Source of the DNA: Psychrobacter urativorans
GTDB taxonomy: Bacteria; Pseudomonadota; Gammaproteobacteria; Pseudomonadales; Moraxellaceae
DNA: 64,000 nucleotides
Assembly: GCF_904846695.1 (NCBI RefSeq)
Contig: NZ_CAJHBR010000001.1
Location: forward strand, 434,001-498,000
Reading direction: 5' to 3'
Shown: positions 35,972 to 45,129 of the stretch, in pieces
Layout: the number at the start of each line of letters is the position of its first letter
How positions within the stretch are numbered: the stretch's first letter is position 1
Notes under the pieces: model-generated
What the model was told of the DNA's origin: nothing
What the model saw: only the letters and a program-made list of their open reading frames with translations
Databases searched by the model: none
Program-made: the position numbers and the translations under genes

Positions 35972-38900
35972 TTAGTGCGCCTCATCCCAATTAGCACCAA
36001 TATCTGTCTCAACGAGTAACGGCACGGCAAAATCTATATCCCAGCCCATACCTTTTGCCGTCTCTGACAATACGTTTTGCATGGCGTCTTTAATCAATTG
36101 ACTGATTTCAGCTGCTTTATCGCTATCTACTTCAAATACCAGCTCATCATGTACTTGTAATAACATCTTAGCATTGGCTTTAGGTAATACTTTATCTACC
36201 GCAATCATCGCCAGCTTGATTAAATCAGCCGCTGAGCCTTGTAGTGGAGCATTGATAGCGGCACGTTCGGCACCTTGCTTAACCATACGGTTACTATGAT
36301 GGATATCAGGGGTGTATAGTTTGCGGCCTAATATAGTCTCAATATAGCCTCGCTCATGAGCGCTAGCCCGGGTATCTATCATATATTTTTTGATACTAGG
36401 ATAACGGTTGAAATACATATCGATATAGTCTTGCGCCTCACCGCGGCTCATTTGTAATTGCTTGGCGAGGCCAAAGGCACTCATACCATACAATAGGCCA
36501 AAGTTAATGGCTTTAGCATTGCGGCGTTCAGTAGCAGTGACCTCATCAATCGCTTTGCCTAATACTTCAGCGGCAGTAGCTGTATGAATATCCAAACCTT
36601 CATTAAAGGCACGAGTTAAATTCTCATCGCCGGAGAAATGAGCCATCAGGCGCAGCTCAATTTGTGAGTAATCCGCTGCCAATATGACGCGGCCTGCGGG
36701 TGCAATAAAGGCTTGGCGAATAAGGCGGCCAGTTGCGGTACGAATAGGAATATTCTGTAGATTGGGATCAGTAGATGATAGTCTACCCGTACTAGTCAAT
36801 GCTTGATGGTAGCTAGTATGTACGCGATCAGTCTCGCTATCGGCAACCGCATCGAGGGCATCGGTATAAGTGCTTTTTAGCTTCGATAGACTGCGATACT
36901 CCAACACAATATCGACTAGGGGATGGTCAATTTTAGATAATACGGCTTCGCCAGTAGAGTACTGACCTGACTTAGTCTTCTTACCACCACTAACGCCAAG
37001 CTTATCAAACAACATCTCGCCGAGCTGCTTAGGTGAGCCTAAGTTAAACTCTGCATCAGCCACTTGGTAAGCTTGCGCCTCTAAAGCGATAATTTGTTCA
37101 TCAAAGCGCTTTGAGAGCTCATTTAAGAAAGGACGCTTAATCAAGATACCTTCAGCTTCCATTTGGCAAAGGATCTCAGCAGTTGGAATTTCTAACTCAT
37201 GCAGTAGTTTAGTATTGTTAGCGTCCTCGGCTAACTTGTTACTAAACACCTCAAATAGCTGGTAAGTAATATCAGCATCTTCACAAGCATAATCACTAGC
37301 TATATCGATAGCGACTTGATCAAAGGTTACTTGCTTAGCGCCTTTGCCAGCGACATCTTCATAACTGATAGTCTGAGTCTGTAGGTAGTAGCGGGCTAAG
37401 TCATCCATACCATGACGAGTAATCGCCGCATTAATGACGTAGCTGGCGAGCATAGTGTCCATTGTCCAGTTATTTTTATCACTACCTTTATGACTGCTTT
37501 GATGAATCTTACCAACTAAGTCTATATCGTAATGACTTAAAATATGAGCGTCATACTTGAGATGCTGACCAATTTTGCCAATGTTAGCGTTTTCTAATAT
37601 AGGTTTTAGGCGAGCTAATACTGTATCACGATCAAGCTGTTTGGCTATTAATTCATCACCCTCTAAGCTATGCGTGAGCGGGATATAGTAGGCTTCATGC
37701 GCTCGCATGGCGAAAGATAAGCCAACGATTTGCGCTTTACGCCAATAGACACTAGTAGTCTCAGTATCGATAACGAAGTGCGGCGCAGCTTCTAATTGCG
37801 CCACTAAGCTGTCAAAAGCTGGCATGTCTAAAATAGTATGCCAAGCTTTATCTTGGCTACCACTGTTTTTAACATTATCAATCTGTATCGATTGCATTGC
37901 TTTGGCAACTTGCGCTTGTGATTCAGCGTTGGCTTGACTGTCTGCTACACTTTGCGAGCCATGCTCATTAGCGTTGGCGGGATGATTTGGATGATCGAGA
38001 GAGGCGAGCTCGTTTCTAAACTCAAGCTCATGGTAGAGCTCACGTAATTCATCGATATGAGCTGAAGGGTCAGTATTTATTTTTAAATCGTTCCAGTCTT
38101 GACCAATATCTAAGTCGGTGACGATGGTAGCCAGTTTTGCATTGAAAGGAATATCATCAGCGTTCTCAATCAAACCTTTTGCACCGCGACCTTTAATAAA
38201 ACCAATATGCTTTAACATATTGTCAATATCACCATATTCAACTAGTAAATCTTTGGCAGTCTTTTTACCGATGCCAGGGACGCCTTTAATACCATCAGAG
38301 GCATCACCCATTAAGGTTAAAAAATCAATCATTTGACTAGGCTTGATACCGAATTTTTCGATGACCGCTTGGGTGTCTGTTACTTTACCTGTAAAGCTGT
38401 CTTCCAATATGACGCAGTCATTGACCAATTGCATCATATCTTTGTCGCCAGTAGAGATCACCACATGATGACCTTGTTGCACCGCACGATGAGCCAGAGT
38501 ACCGATGATATCGTCAGCTTCTGCGCCTTCAATGCGTAACAGGGGCAAGCCTAATGCCGTCACTAAACGATGGATATAAGGAATCTGTTCTACTAACTCT
38601 ATATCGATAGGGGGACGAGCAGCCTTGTAATCAGCAGACATATGATGGCGGAAAGTCGGTGACTTAGTATCGAAGCAGACCGCCATATGGGTCGGGTGAT
38701 AACGGCGCATCAGCTTTAGCAAGGCGTTGAGGGTGCCACGGATAGCATTAGTGATCAGTCCTTGCGAGGTTTGCATGGTTTTTGGCAAGGCATGATAAGT
38801 ACGAAACAGATAATAAGACCCATCCACTAAGATAAAGGGCGGTTGGTTTTTGTCCACGTGACTAGTAGACATAGTCGCGACATTGGGCATAGTATCGAAG

Positions 38901-38989
38901 TTTGGCAAGGCTTTAGGATCGAGCGCTTGATGTGAGTTGTGGTTGCGGTCGTCCATTTTGTCAGTCGTGTGCTCAGTCATAAAGGTCAC
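35972..38989 (-). CDS. polA: DNA polymerase I
   Basis: PolA fills gaps and removes RNA primers. The 5'-3' exonuclease domain (VCFDTKSPTFRHHMSADYKAAR, GVPGIGKKTA) is followed by the 3'-5' exonuclease with its Asp and Glu in VIDTETTS and the second Asp in GQHLKYDAHIL. The polymerase domain has motif A (AADYSQIELR), motif B (RRNAKAINFGLLYG) and motif C (VHDELVFEV). At 1005 residues it exceeds the E. coli enzyme by about 75. The extra length is an N-terminal stretch of about 45 residues and a Gln/Asn/Ser-rich linker between the two exonuclease domains. The gene is monocistronic. Confidence 0.97.
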   Translation of the reverse strand: MTFMTEHTTDKMDDRNHNSHQALDPKALPNFDTMPNVATMSTSHVDKNQPPFILVDGSYYLFRTYHALPKTMQTSQGLITNAIRGTLNALLKLMRRYHPTHMAVCFDTKSPTFRHHMSADYKAARPPIDIELVEQIPYIHRLVTALGLPLLRIEGAEADDIIGTLAHRAVQQGHHVVISTGDKDMMQLVNDCVILEDSFTGKVTDTQAVIEKFGIKPSQMIDFLTLMGDASDGIKGVPGIGKKTAKDLLVEYGDIDNMLKHIGFIKGRGAKGLIENADDIPFNAKLATIVTDLDIGQDWNDLKINTDPSAHIDELRELYHELEFRNELASLDHPNHPANANEHGSQSVADSQANAESQAQVAKAMQSIQIDNVKNSGSQDKAWHTILDMPAFDSLVAQLEAAPHFVIDTETTSVYWRKAQIVGLSFAMRAHEAYYIPLTHSLEGDELIAKQLDRDTVLARLKPILENANIGKIGQHLKYDAHILSHYDIDLVGKIHQSSHKGSDKNNWTMDTMLASYVINAAITRHGMDDLARYYLQTQTISYEDVAGKGAKQVTFDQVAIDIASDYACEDADITYQLFEVFSNKLAEDANNTKLLHELEIPTAEILCQMEAEGILIKRPFLNELSKRFDEQIIALEAQAYQVADAEFNLGSPKQLGEMLFDKLGVSGGKKTKSGQYSTGEAVLSKIDHPLVDIVLEYRSLSKLKSTYTDALDAVADSETDRVHTSYHQALTSTGRLSSTDPNLQNIPIRTATGRLIRQAFIAPAGRVILAADYSQIELRLMAHFSGDENLTRAFNEGLDIHTATAAEVLGKAIDEVTATERRNAKAINFGLLYGMSAFGLAKQLQMSRGEAQDYIDMYFNRYPSIKKYMIDTRASAHERGYIETILGRKLYTPDIHHSNRMVKQGAERAAINAPLQGSAADLIKLAMIAVDKVLPKANAKMLLQVHDELVFEVDSDKAAEISQLIKDAMQNVLSETAKGMGWDIDFAVPLLVETDIGANWDEAH

Positions 38990-39127
38990 TTATTATTAGG
39001 TATCAGATAAAGTAAGTATCAGATAAAAAGATGTCTCTATTATAACCATAAAATCAGTAGTTGCCGAACTTCTCAATAGTTACGATGTGTCTATTAAGGA
39101 GCTACCCCCATAAAAGATATGCCCATA

Positions 39128-39161
39128 AAAAAAGAACCCAGTGCTGACTGGATTCTTTTAT
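39128..39161 (-). terminator. Terminator of ohr
   Basis: On the minus strand AAAGAATCCAGT pairs with ACTGGGTTCTTT around a 4-base loop, followed by TTTTTTTA. Confidence 0.88.
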
Positions 39162-39230
39162 TAAATATAGCAGGTATGCTAATACTTTTATAGTTCTATG
39201 ATGCTATTAACAGGTTATAAATGAGAACGA

Positions 39231-39644
39231 CTACTTCACTTCAGAAGTGACTTCGCTATCGATATTACCATGGGTAGCTTTAGAATATGGGCAGACCTCA
39301 TTGGCTTTTTCGACTAGTTTTTGGAACTCTTCCGCTGATAGCTCTGTGTTTTCAGCGCTAACATGAATTTTTACCGCCAATTGATAGTCGTGGCCTTCAC
39401 CTTGTAGTAAATCTACTGAAACTTCAGTGGTAGAATCAAATTTAGCTTTTTCCATGCCTTTAACAGCCGCAAGCGCTCCATCAAAACAAGCGGCATAACC
39501 CATTGCAAATAGTTGCTCTGGATTATTGCCCTCTTTACCAGATCCTGGTGCGACCATATTGATAGTCAGATCACTGTCTTGCAGACTAGCTTTACCTGTA
39601 CGACCACCAGTAACCGTTCCTTTGGTAGAATATAATGTTTTCAT
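39231..39644 (-). CDS. ohr: Organic hydroperoxide resistance protein (Ohr/OsmC family)
   Basis: Ohr is a thiol peroxidase that detoxifies organic hydroperoxides in the cytosol. The two redox cysteines are present, Cys53 in YAACFDGAL and Cys118 in EVCPYSKAT, together with the motif GGRTGKA near the N-terminus. At 137 residues it has the length of Ohr rather than OsmC. The usual MarR-type regulator OhrR is not adjacent. AAGGACAT upstream of the ATG is the ribosome binding site. It is monocistronic and well terminated. Confidence 0.9.
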   Translation of the reverse strand: MKTLYSTKGTVTGGRTGKASLQDSDLTINMVAPGSGKEGNNPEQLFAMGYAACFDGALAAVKGMEKAKFDSTTEVSVDLLQGEGHDYQLAVKIHVSAENTELSAEEFQKLVEKANEVCPYSKATHGNIDSEVTSEVK

Positions 39645-40128
39645 GATATGTCCTTTTATATGAGTTTATTGTTGTAAATAGGCTTTAGTTAAAACTTAAT
39701 ATATTATCTGCGTTTAATGAATAACAGTAGAATACATTGCTAAGAATAGCAAACCCTTGTCATCACACTATGTAGGCGTGGTAACTCTAAGCTACTAATT
39801 TGTAAGTGTGCTGTAGAATAAATCTTTGATAATCGCAAAAAAATAATCAGCCAAGCCTTATATGCAAGTGCTACCACTACTAGGATAAGCTCAAAAATTC
39901 CCATATAAAGGCAGCAAATACTAACTTTATAGAGCCTTGAAGGTAAGGTTTTTTTGTCTTATATTGATAAGGTTGTGTGGCTACTAGAACCATTAAGATA
40001 GTTGGCAAAAATAGCATGTTAAGCATAAATCCGCTACAATACGCCCACTAAAATCTATCCTATTTATTATTAAACTCTTTATTAAATATTGCTATTTCCT
40101 TCCGAAATTTAACCATAAGTTACCGATT
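39645..40128. other. Divergent intergenic region ohr / prfC
   Basis: About 480 A+T-rich bases carry the promoters of both genes. TACAAT at 40035-40040 is a possible -10 box for prfC, without a well-placed -35. No gene or repeat is seen. Confidence 0.45.
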
Positions 40129-41736
40129 ATGAGCGCAGACAATAACATCTCTCCAGCTAAGCTTGCCCGCGAGGTTGCTAAACGCCGTACTTTTGCGATT
40201 ATCTCGCATCCTGATGCTGGTAAGACCACCATGACCGAAAAGCTCCTATTATGGGGTCAAGCTATTCAGGTGGCAGGCGAAGTCAAAGGTCGTAAGACTG
40301 ACCGTCATGCGACTTCTGACTGGATGAGTATGGAGCAAGAGCGTGGTATCTCTATCACTACCTCAGTGATGCAGTTCCCTTATCAAGATAGTATGGTTAA
40401 CCTGCTAGATACGCCCGGTCACGCCGATTTCAGTGAAGATACTTATCGTACTCTAACTGCCGTCGATAGTGCATTGATGATGGTCGATGGGGCAAAAGGT
40501 GTTGAAGAACGAACCATCAAATTGATGGAAGTGTGTCGGATGCGTGATACGCCTATCATCTCCTTCGTCAATAAGCTGGATCGACAGATTCGTGAGCCCC
40601 TTGAGCTATTAAGTGAGATTGAATCAGTATTGAAGATTAAATGTATTCCACTGACTTGGCCTATAGGTATGGGACAGGATTTCATTGGGGTTTATCATTT
40701 AACGGAAAACAAAACCTACCTTTATGAAAAAGGCCATGGCGGTGATCTCACCGTAGCGCAGACTCGTGATGGTTATGACTATCCTGACATTCGCGAGCGC
40801 TTAGGGGCATTGATGTTTGCCTCCTTTGAAGAGTCGTTAGAGCTAGTGCAAATGGCGCTAGAAGATTTCAGTGTCGAGTCGTTCTTAGCGGGTGAGATGA
40901 CGCCAGTGTTGTTCGGTACGGCCTTAGGTAACTTCGGGGTCAATATGGTACTTGATACCTTAGTTAAGTATGCGCCGCCACCAAAAGCGCATCCCACTGA
41001 GGAGCGTGAGGTTAAGGCTACTGAAACGGCATTTACCGGCTTTGTGTTTAAGATTCAGGCCAATATGGACCCTCGTCATCGTGACCGTATAGCGTTTTTA
41101 CGTGTTTGCTCAGGTAAATACGAAAAAGGTATGAAACTACAGCATGTGCGTCTAAATAAAAGCGTGCGTATTGCCGATGCTCTAACTTTCTTGGCTGGTG
41201 ATCGTGAGGCTTTAGAAGAGGCTTATCCTGGTGATATTATTGGTCTGCATAATCACGGTACTATCTCTATCGGTGACAGCTTTACTGAAGGGGAAGAGCT
41301 GAACTTCACCGGTATTCCACATTTTGCTCCTGAGCTTTTTCGTCGAGTAGTTTTACGTGATCCACTGAAGTCAAAAGCCCTACAAAAAGGCTTACAGCAG
41401 CTGAGCGAGGAGGGCGCTACCCAAGTATTTATGCCACAGATCAATAACGATTTAGTCTTAGGTGCAGTTGGGGTACTACAGTTCGAAGTAGTAGCTCACC
41501 GACTAAAAGAAGAGTACAAAGTACAATGTACTTTTGAGCCAGTATCTATTGCTACGGTACGTTGGATTCATTGTGACGATGAAGTGGCATTAGCGAAATT
41601 CAAACGCAAAGCTCATGACCAGTTATCGATTGATGGCGGTGGTTATCTAACCTATCTAGCCCCATCAAGAGTGAATCTGCAGCTGATGCAAGAGCGCTAT
41701 CCAGAAGTGACTTTTAGCAATACTCGTGAGCACTAA
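40129..41736 (+). CDS. prfC: Peptide chain release factor 3
   Basis: RF3 is the translational GTPase that recycles RF1 and RF2 and takes part in quality control. The G1 motif is [10 protein letters not shown]2 lies around [10 protein letters not shown]3 is [10 protein letters not shown] and G4 is FVNKLDR. The later domains match the family to the end (FSNTREH). The length of 535 residues is standard. It is monocistronic with a strong terminator. Confidence 0.97.
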   Translation: MSADNNISPAKLAREVAKRRTFAIISHPDAGKTTMTEKLLLWGQAIQVAGEVKGRKTDRHATSDWMSMEQERGISITTSVMQFPYQDSMVNLLDTPGHADFSEDTYRTLTAVDSALMMVDGAKGVEERTIKLMEVCRMRDTPIISFVNKLDRQIREPLELLSEIESVLKIKCIPLTWPIGMGQDFIGVYHLTENKTYLYEKGHGGDLTVAQTRDGYDYPDIRERLGALMFASFEESLELVQMALEDFSVESFLAGEMTPVLFGTALGNFGVNMVLDTLVKYAPPPKAHPTEEREVKATETAFTGFVFKIQANMDPRHRDRIAFLRVCSGKYEKGMKLQHVRLNKSVRIADALTFLAGDREALEEAYPGDIIGLHNHGTISIGDSFTEGEELNFTGIPHFAPELFRRVVLRDPLKSKALQKGLQQLSEEGATQVFMPQINNDLVLGAVGVLQFEVVAHRLKEEYKVQCTFEPVSIATVRWIHCDDEVALAKFKRKAHDQLSIDGGGYLTYLAPSRVNLQLMQERYPEVTFSNTREH

Positions 41737-41757
41737 TATTTAGTAATGATCAGTATA

Positions 41758-41787
41758 AAAAAAGACACGTTTATCGTGTCTTTTTTA
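41758..41787 (+). terminator. Terminator of prfC
   Basis: AAAAAGACACG pairs with CGTGTCTTTTT around a 5-base loop. Confidence 0.9.
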
Positions 41788-41888
41788 TGGGTTTAAATAA
41801 TTATTCTAGTAAGTTCGGGGTTTATAGAAATTGGCCATATTAATGAGGATATGAGTAGCTAATTTTTTAGATCACAAGCTAGTGTAAG

Positions 41889-41973
41889 TCATTTGGTCAT
41901 TTGGTCATTTGGTCATTTGGTCATTTGGTCATTTGGTCATTTGGTCATTTGGTTATTTGGTTATTTGGTTATT
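41889..41973. repeat. 8-bp tandem repeat, ten copies
   Basis: Eight perfect copies of TCATTTGG are followed by two copies of TTATTTGG and a partial one. It is intergenic. The ordered change of C to T in the last copies shows that the array grew after the point change. There are no spacers, so it is not a CRISPR. Confidence 0.92.
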
Positions 41974-42193
41974 ATAGTTAGCTAGAAGTTACAGTATAAA
42001 TTGTTGATTTAGAACTTAGTTTCTAGTGGTTCGCCTTAGGTAGTTGTTGCGATTAACTCGAAAGTTTTATGATTTGAGTCAGTCTGTTGTAGGCTCAATT
42101 CAGATAAGCGGCCTTAGCTATTCAAAAAAGGATTACTGCTGTGGTTGCCTGCTGAGTAAATAACCACTGTTTTAATGTGCTTAAAATCAGCTA

Positions 42194-42310
42194 CTAGACA
42201 GAATATAAAATTACCAGATAGCCTTGATAAAGGACATACAGCCCGATACCAAAAGCTAAAACAAGCAAAGCTATCAACGAAAACAAAGCTATGTTACTAG
42301 TCTTCTTCAT
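42194..42310 (-). CDS. Small single-helix membrane peptide (38 residues)
   Basis: This short frame begins at an ATG preceded by GAAGGATAG and encodes MKKTSNIALF, then a strongly hydrophobic helix (about residues 7-36), and stops at TAG. The two N-terminal lysines suggest a cytoplasmic N-terminus or an uncleaved signal anchor. It resembles known small inner-membrane proteins in size and layout but matches none I can name. The support is composition, ribosome binding site and lack of any competing gene in this gap. Conservation in related genomes would decide. Confidence 0.5.
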   Translation of the reverse strand: MKKTSNIALFSLIALLVLAFGIGLYVLYQGYLVILYSV

Positions 42311-42599
42311 TTTATCTATCCTTCAAATTGAGCCGAATAGATTTTTATTTTTACATCTTATAAGTTTTTTTTTTTGCTAAATTTCTTTAGGGAGTGGCTC
42401 TAGATATATGGTCTCGACCGTTGACTACCTTTAGCTTTATAGCGGTAAGTATTAGCAGCAAATGATCTACTTGCTACTGTTATTCATAACTTTAGTCTGA
42501 CTCTATTAATAGTAAAAAATCTTAACTATCAAAATATTTATTTTTAGGTATTATCACATTTTTTTGTGTAATCACTTATTTCTAGAGAGTAGATCAGCT

Positions 42600-43034
42600 A
42601 TGTTTGAATTTGATTTGAGCTTAAAACTGTTAGGGTATCACTTTATTCAATTAGGAATTGCCTTTGTCCTTTCACTACCGATTGCTCTTAATCGTGAAAT
42701 GAAAGATAAAGGTGCAGGACTGAGAACCTTTCCATTAGTGAGTATTGCATCCTGCGCTTTCATGCTAGTTGCTGTAGATATCTATCATGGATCGGAGCCT
42801 GAAGCGAGAATCATGTATGCGATTATTACGGGTATGGGCTTTATCGGTGGCGGTGCTATTTTTAAAGGTGACAATACTGTAAAAGGTACTGCGACGGCCG
42901 CAAGTTTATGGAATACCGCAGCTATTGGAATATCAGTGGCCTATGGGCGTTATGAAATAGCAATAATATTATCAGTTGTCAACTTTCTAATACTTCAGTT
43001 TTCAGAACCATTTAAGGCAAAAAATAAGCTGTAG
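42600..43034 (+). CDS. MgtC/SapB family membrane protein
   Basis: The protein has four to five helices and the MgtC signature: ALNREMKDKGAGLRTFPLVSIASC, then ITGMGFIGGGAIFK, then VKGTATAASLWNTAAIGISVAYG. MgtC-like proteins are inner-membrane proteins linked to magnesium stress, ATPase control or virulence; many short forms like this one (144 residues, without the C-terminal ACT-like domain) are of unknown role. The start at 42600 is chosen because the upstream 12 residues (MCNHLFLESRSA) do not belong to the family. It is monocistronic in an otherwise sparse region. Confidence 0.87.
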   Translation: MFEFDLSLKLLGYHFIQLGIAFVLSLPIALNREMKDKGAGLRTFPLVSIASCAFMLVAVDIYHGSEPEARIMYAIITGMGFIGGGAIFKGDNTVKGTATAASLWNTAAIGISVAYGRYEIAIILSVVNFLILQFSEPFKAKNKL

Positions 43035-43387
43035 TAGGTTTTCTTATGGATTTCAGTGAAAATGCCGTTATAGAAACAAACACGATTTTCTAGTAAGGAT
43101 TCGTTTAAAGGTCTTATCATATTAGGGTATAGCTACACCGAACCAATCGAGCTCCTTCACTGGTTCGGTTCCCTAGTGAGGACTTGAACCCTTGGCTGTG
43201 TACTAACAATATCAATAGTTTTAGTTATTTAGGTAGTCGCGGTGTACTTCGTTGTGTACATACCGTGAGCTTTTGAATCATTATTTTTATTTACCCTAAT
43301 CAATGTTAGGGGAACAAAGCTCAAGGACTTGAACTGCCAAGATTAGATACACATTTAGATAAGTAATCTTCGTTAAATATTTCACAG
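43035..43387. other. Gene-free stretch after the MgtC gene
   Basis: About 350 bases with scattered fragments: GAACCA and TGGTTC make an inverted repeat around 43139-43168, and GAGGACTTGAACCC (43176-43190) looks like the reversed T-arm of a tRNA but has no cloverleaf around it. It may be decayed DNA. No gene is supported. Confidence 0.45.
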
Positions 43388-43807
43388 TTAGTCGAACATA
43401 CTCATAAGATCTTCTATTAGAAATTTACGCCATTCCTCATATTCCCTATTATTTTCATAAAATGTTGCAATTTTATCGTAGCTAGCTCTTACAACTTCTT
43501 GATCAATTTTTTCTTTAACGTTGTCTAGTATTTCAAAAGCCTCATGCGCTACTTCAAAATTTCCAGTCAAAACTAGCTCTATAGCAAGACTAAAAGAGTC
43601 TTCTGATGGAAAACTTCTTAAACAGTACACGAACGTGCCCCTCATATTTTTATAAAGAGGATTGTTTATAAGATCGTGTAAGCAATACAAGACTCTTTTG
43701 TCTGCTGTCTCAGATAAGGAAATAGCAATGCTATTCTTAGTAATCATATCTATTTTCGGGTCATTTAATATATTTATATTATCCAGAATATTATGATCAT
43801 TTGACAT
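43388..43807 (-). CDS. Unknown helical protein, HEAT-repeat-like
   Basis: I do not recognise a named family. The 139-residue protein is soluble, acidic and helical; pairs of helices such as KNSIAISLSETADKRVLYCLHDLINNP and EDSFSLAIELVLTGNFEVAHEAFEIL resemble short HEAT repeats. No signal peptide is present. AGGAAAACC precedes the ATG. It stands alone between gene-poor stretches, which is typical for an orphan accessory gene, and small HEAT-like proteins of this kind sometimes act as immunity proteins. That role is only a guess, because no toxin is nearby. Confidence 0.6.
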   Translation of the reverse strand: MSNDHNILDNINILNDPKIDMITKNSIAISLSETADKRVLYCLHDLINNPLYKNMRGTFVYCLRSFPSEDSFSLAIELVLTGNFEVAHEAFEILDNVKEKIDQEVVRASYDKIATFYENNREYEEWRKFLIEDLMSMFD

Positions 43808-44126
43808 TTGGTTTTCCTGATTTTCTTCTGCTACTTTTCCACGAGGTATAATATTGATGTTCGATGCGCTATACAGGAGTCGAACTGGTAGCGTTAGATA
43901 TCAATTTAATCACTATGAAATCGTCAGCGTATGTTATTACCATTGAACTGTCTGGTTAAAGACTTTCATGTTAGTTTCTAGAATTACTTCAGCATAGCTC
44001 ATTCTGCCAATGGAAGCACCTGAACAGTGTGCAGATATCATTCTGCAGAAATTCAACAGCGGTACATCTACAACCTAGTAGCTGCGACCTAAAAAATTAT
44101 AGTTAACAGCGATCAATAGATATGAG
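43808..44126. other. Gene-free stretch upstream of the orphan helical protein
   Basis: About 320 bases without a credible gene. TACAGGAGTCGAACTGGTAG at 43873-43892 again resembles a reversed tRNA T-arm, without further tRNA structure. Confidence 0.4.
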
Positions 44127-44591
44127 CTACTGAGCCTCTTTAGGCTCAGACTTGCTACTCGCATAAATAAAATAAAGCGCAATTGCCAAACAAACCAAAG
44201 CACTCATTCGACTACTTGAAAGGCTAATGACCTCATTACCAAGCAAACCAAAATTATCAATCAACACACTCATATTCAGCTGACCAAAAATAACGGCTAC
44301 CGTTGCCACAGCAGTTCCAATACGCTGGACCGCAACCACCATAATGACAATATAGGGAACACCGCACAAAGCGCCAAGTAGTTGCCATTTAGGGACATCC
44401 ATCAAAGTCACAGTATGGCTAGGTTCAAAAAAGAAAATAAGCAACGCGGTCACAACCGCACCCACAGAAAAGGTTAAAAAAGCACTTTTAAACACCCCAA
44501 CGTTACTGCCAAGGCGACCATTTAATGCTGCCTGAACACTTAAAGCCGCGCCGCCAATTATTGCCAATACAATCATTAAAATAAGCATCAT
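44127..44591 (-). CDS. YdcZ-type (DUF606) DMT transporter, subunit 2
   Basis: This small inner-membrane protein of the drug/metabolite transporter superfamily has five predicted helices in 154 residues. AALSVQAALNGRLGSNVGVFKSAFLTFSVGAV is the DUF606 signature, and the second half repeats the fold with ATVAVIFGQLNMSVLIDNFGLL. It lies five bases after a homologous gene and shares its transcript. Such half-size DMT proteins usually pair with opposite membrane topology, like the EmrE/QacE-type pairs. The substrate is unknown. Confidence 0.85.
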   Translation of the reverse strand: MMLILMIVLAIIGGAALSVQAALNGRLGSNVGVFKSAFLTFSVGAVVTALLIFFFEPSHTVTLMDVPKWQLLGALCGVPYIVIMVVAVQRIGTAVATVAVIFGQLNMSVLIDNFGLLGNEVISLSSSRMSALVCLAIALYFIYASSKSEPKEAQ

Positions 44592-44596
44592 TTAGG

Positions 44597-45031
44597 TTAT
44601 CCTTTTGCCATAAAAATAAGTGCGGCAATAATGAAAAATAAAGCAATAATGCGTTTACTGTCTATTTTTCGCTCCATGGTCTCAAACAAACCATAATGAT
44701 CTATGAGTAAACTCTGAAACACTTGCCCAGCCAGTATGCCAATCATCGTCAGCGCAATACCTATAACAGGCGTCACCACGGTTAATACCACCACATAAAC
44801 AGGCCCTAAAATACCACCAACTAGCAGTAAAGGCGGCTGTGAGAAAAAGGATGGGCTATCTCGCGGACTAAAAAACAACATCAAAAAAAATGTCAGAGCA
44901 GCGCCAACGCCAAAAATACTCAATGTCGCCCACAACTCGCCTACTTCACTCCCTAAAGGCCCAAGTAACCCCGCCTCAACGGATAGCCCCATACCGCCTA
45001 AAACAACAATGAGTATCAATAAAATTTGCAT
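44597..45031 (-). CDS. YdcZ-type (DUF606) DMT transporter, subunit 1
   Basis: This is a paralogue of the next gene: GGMGLSVEAGLLGPLGSEVGELWATLSIFGVGAA is the same N-terminal signature, and LAGQVFQSLLIDHYGLFE matches the second half. Five helices are predicted. The start is the ATG at 45031, with AAGGAT six bases upstream; a TTG 21 bases earlier would place the ribosome binding site inside the gene. It is divergent from a LysR regulator with about 100 bases between them. The context suggests a LysR-controlled efflux or uptake pair. Confidence 0.85.
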   Translation of the reverse strand: MQILLILIVVLGGMGLSVEAGLLGPLGSEVGELWATLSIFGVGAALTFFLMLFFSPRDSPSFFSQPPLLLVGGILGPVYVVVLTVVTPVIGIALTMIGILAGQVFQSLLIDHYGLFETMERKIDSKRIIALFFIIAALIFMAKG

Positions 45032-45129
45032 GAAAAAATCCTTAATGAGCAATGCGCTGTAGCTTACAGCACTATATACCCATTAAAAAACGCTATAATA
45101 CAGAAATGACCTTTGCATAAGTTGCACAA

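Larger units (their letters stand above)
41737..42193. other. Intergenic region with prfC terminator and 8-bp tandem repeat
   Basis: The stretch holds the terminator at 41758-41787 and the octamer array at 41889-41973. The remaining 220 bases show no gene or clear hairpin. Confidence 0.55.

Noticed and set aside
41889..41973. Possible CRISPR array
   Set aside because: The units are only 8 bases long and directly adjacent, with no spacers, and no cas gene is in the window. The same holds for 13535-13599.
43176..43190. Possible tRNA or tRNA remnant (reversed T-arm-like GGGTTCAAGTCC)
   Set aside because: No acceptor stem, anticodon arm or D-arm can be found around it on either strand.
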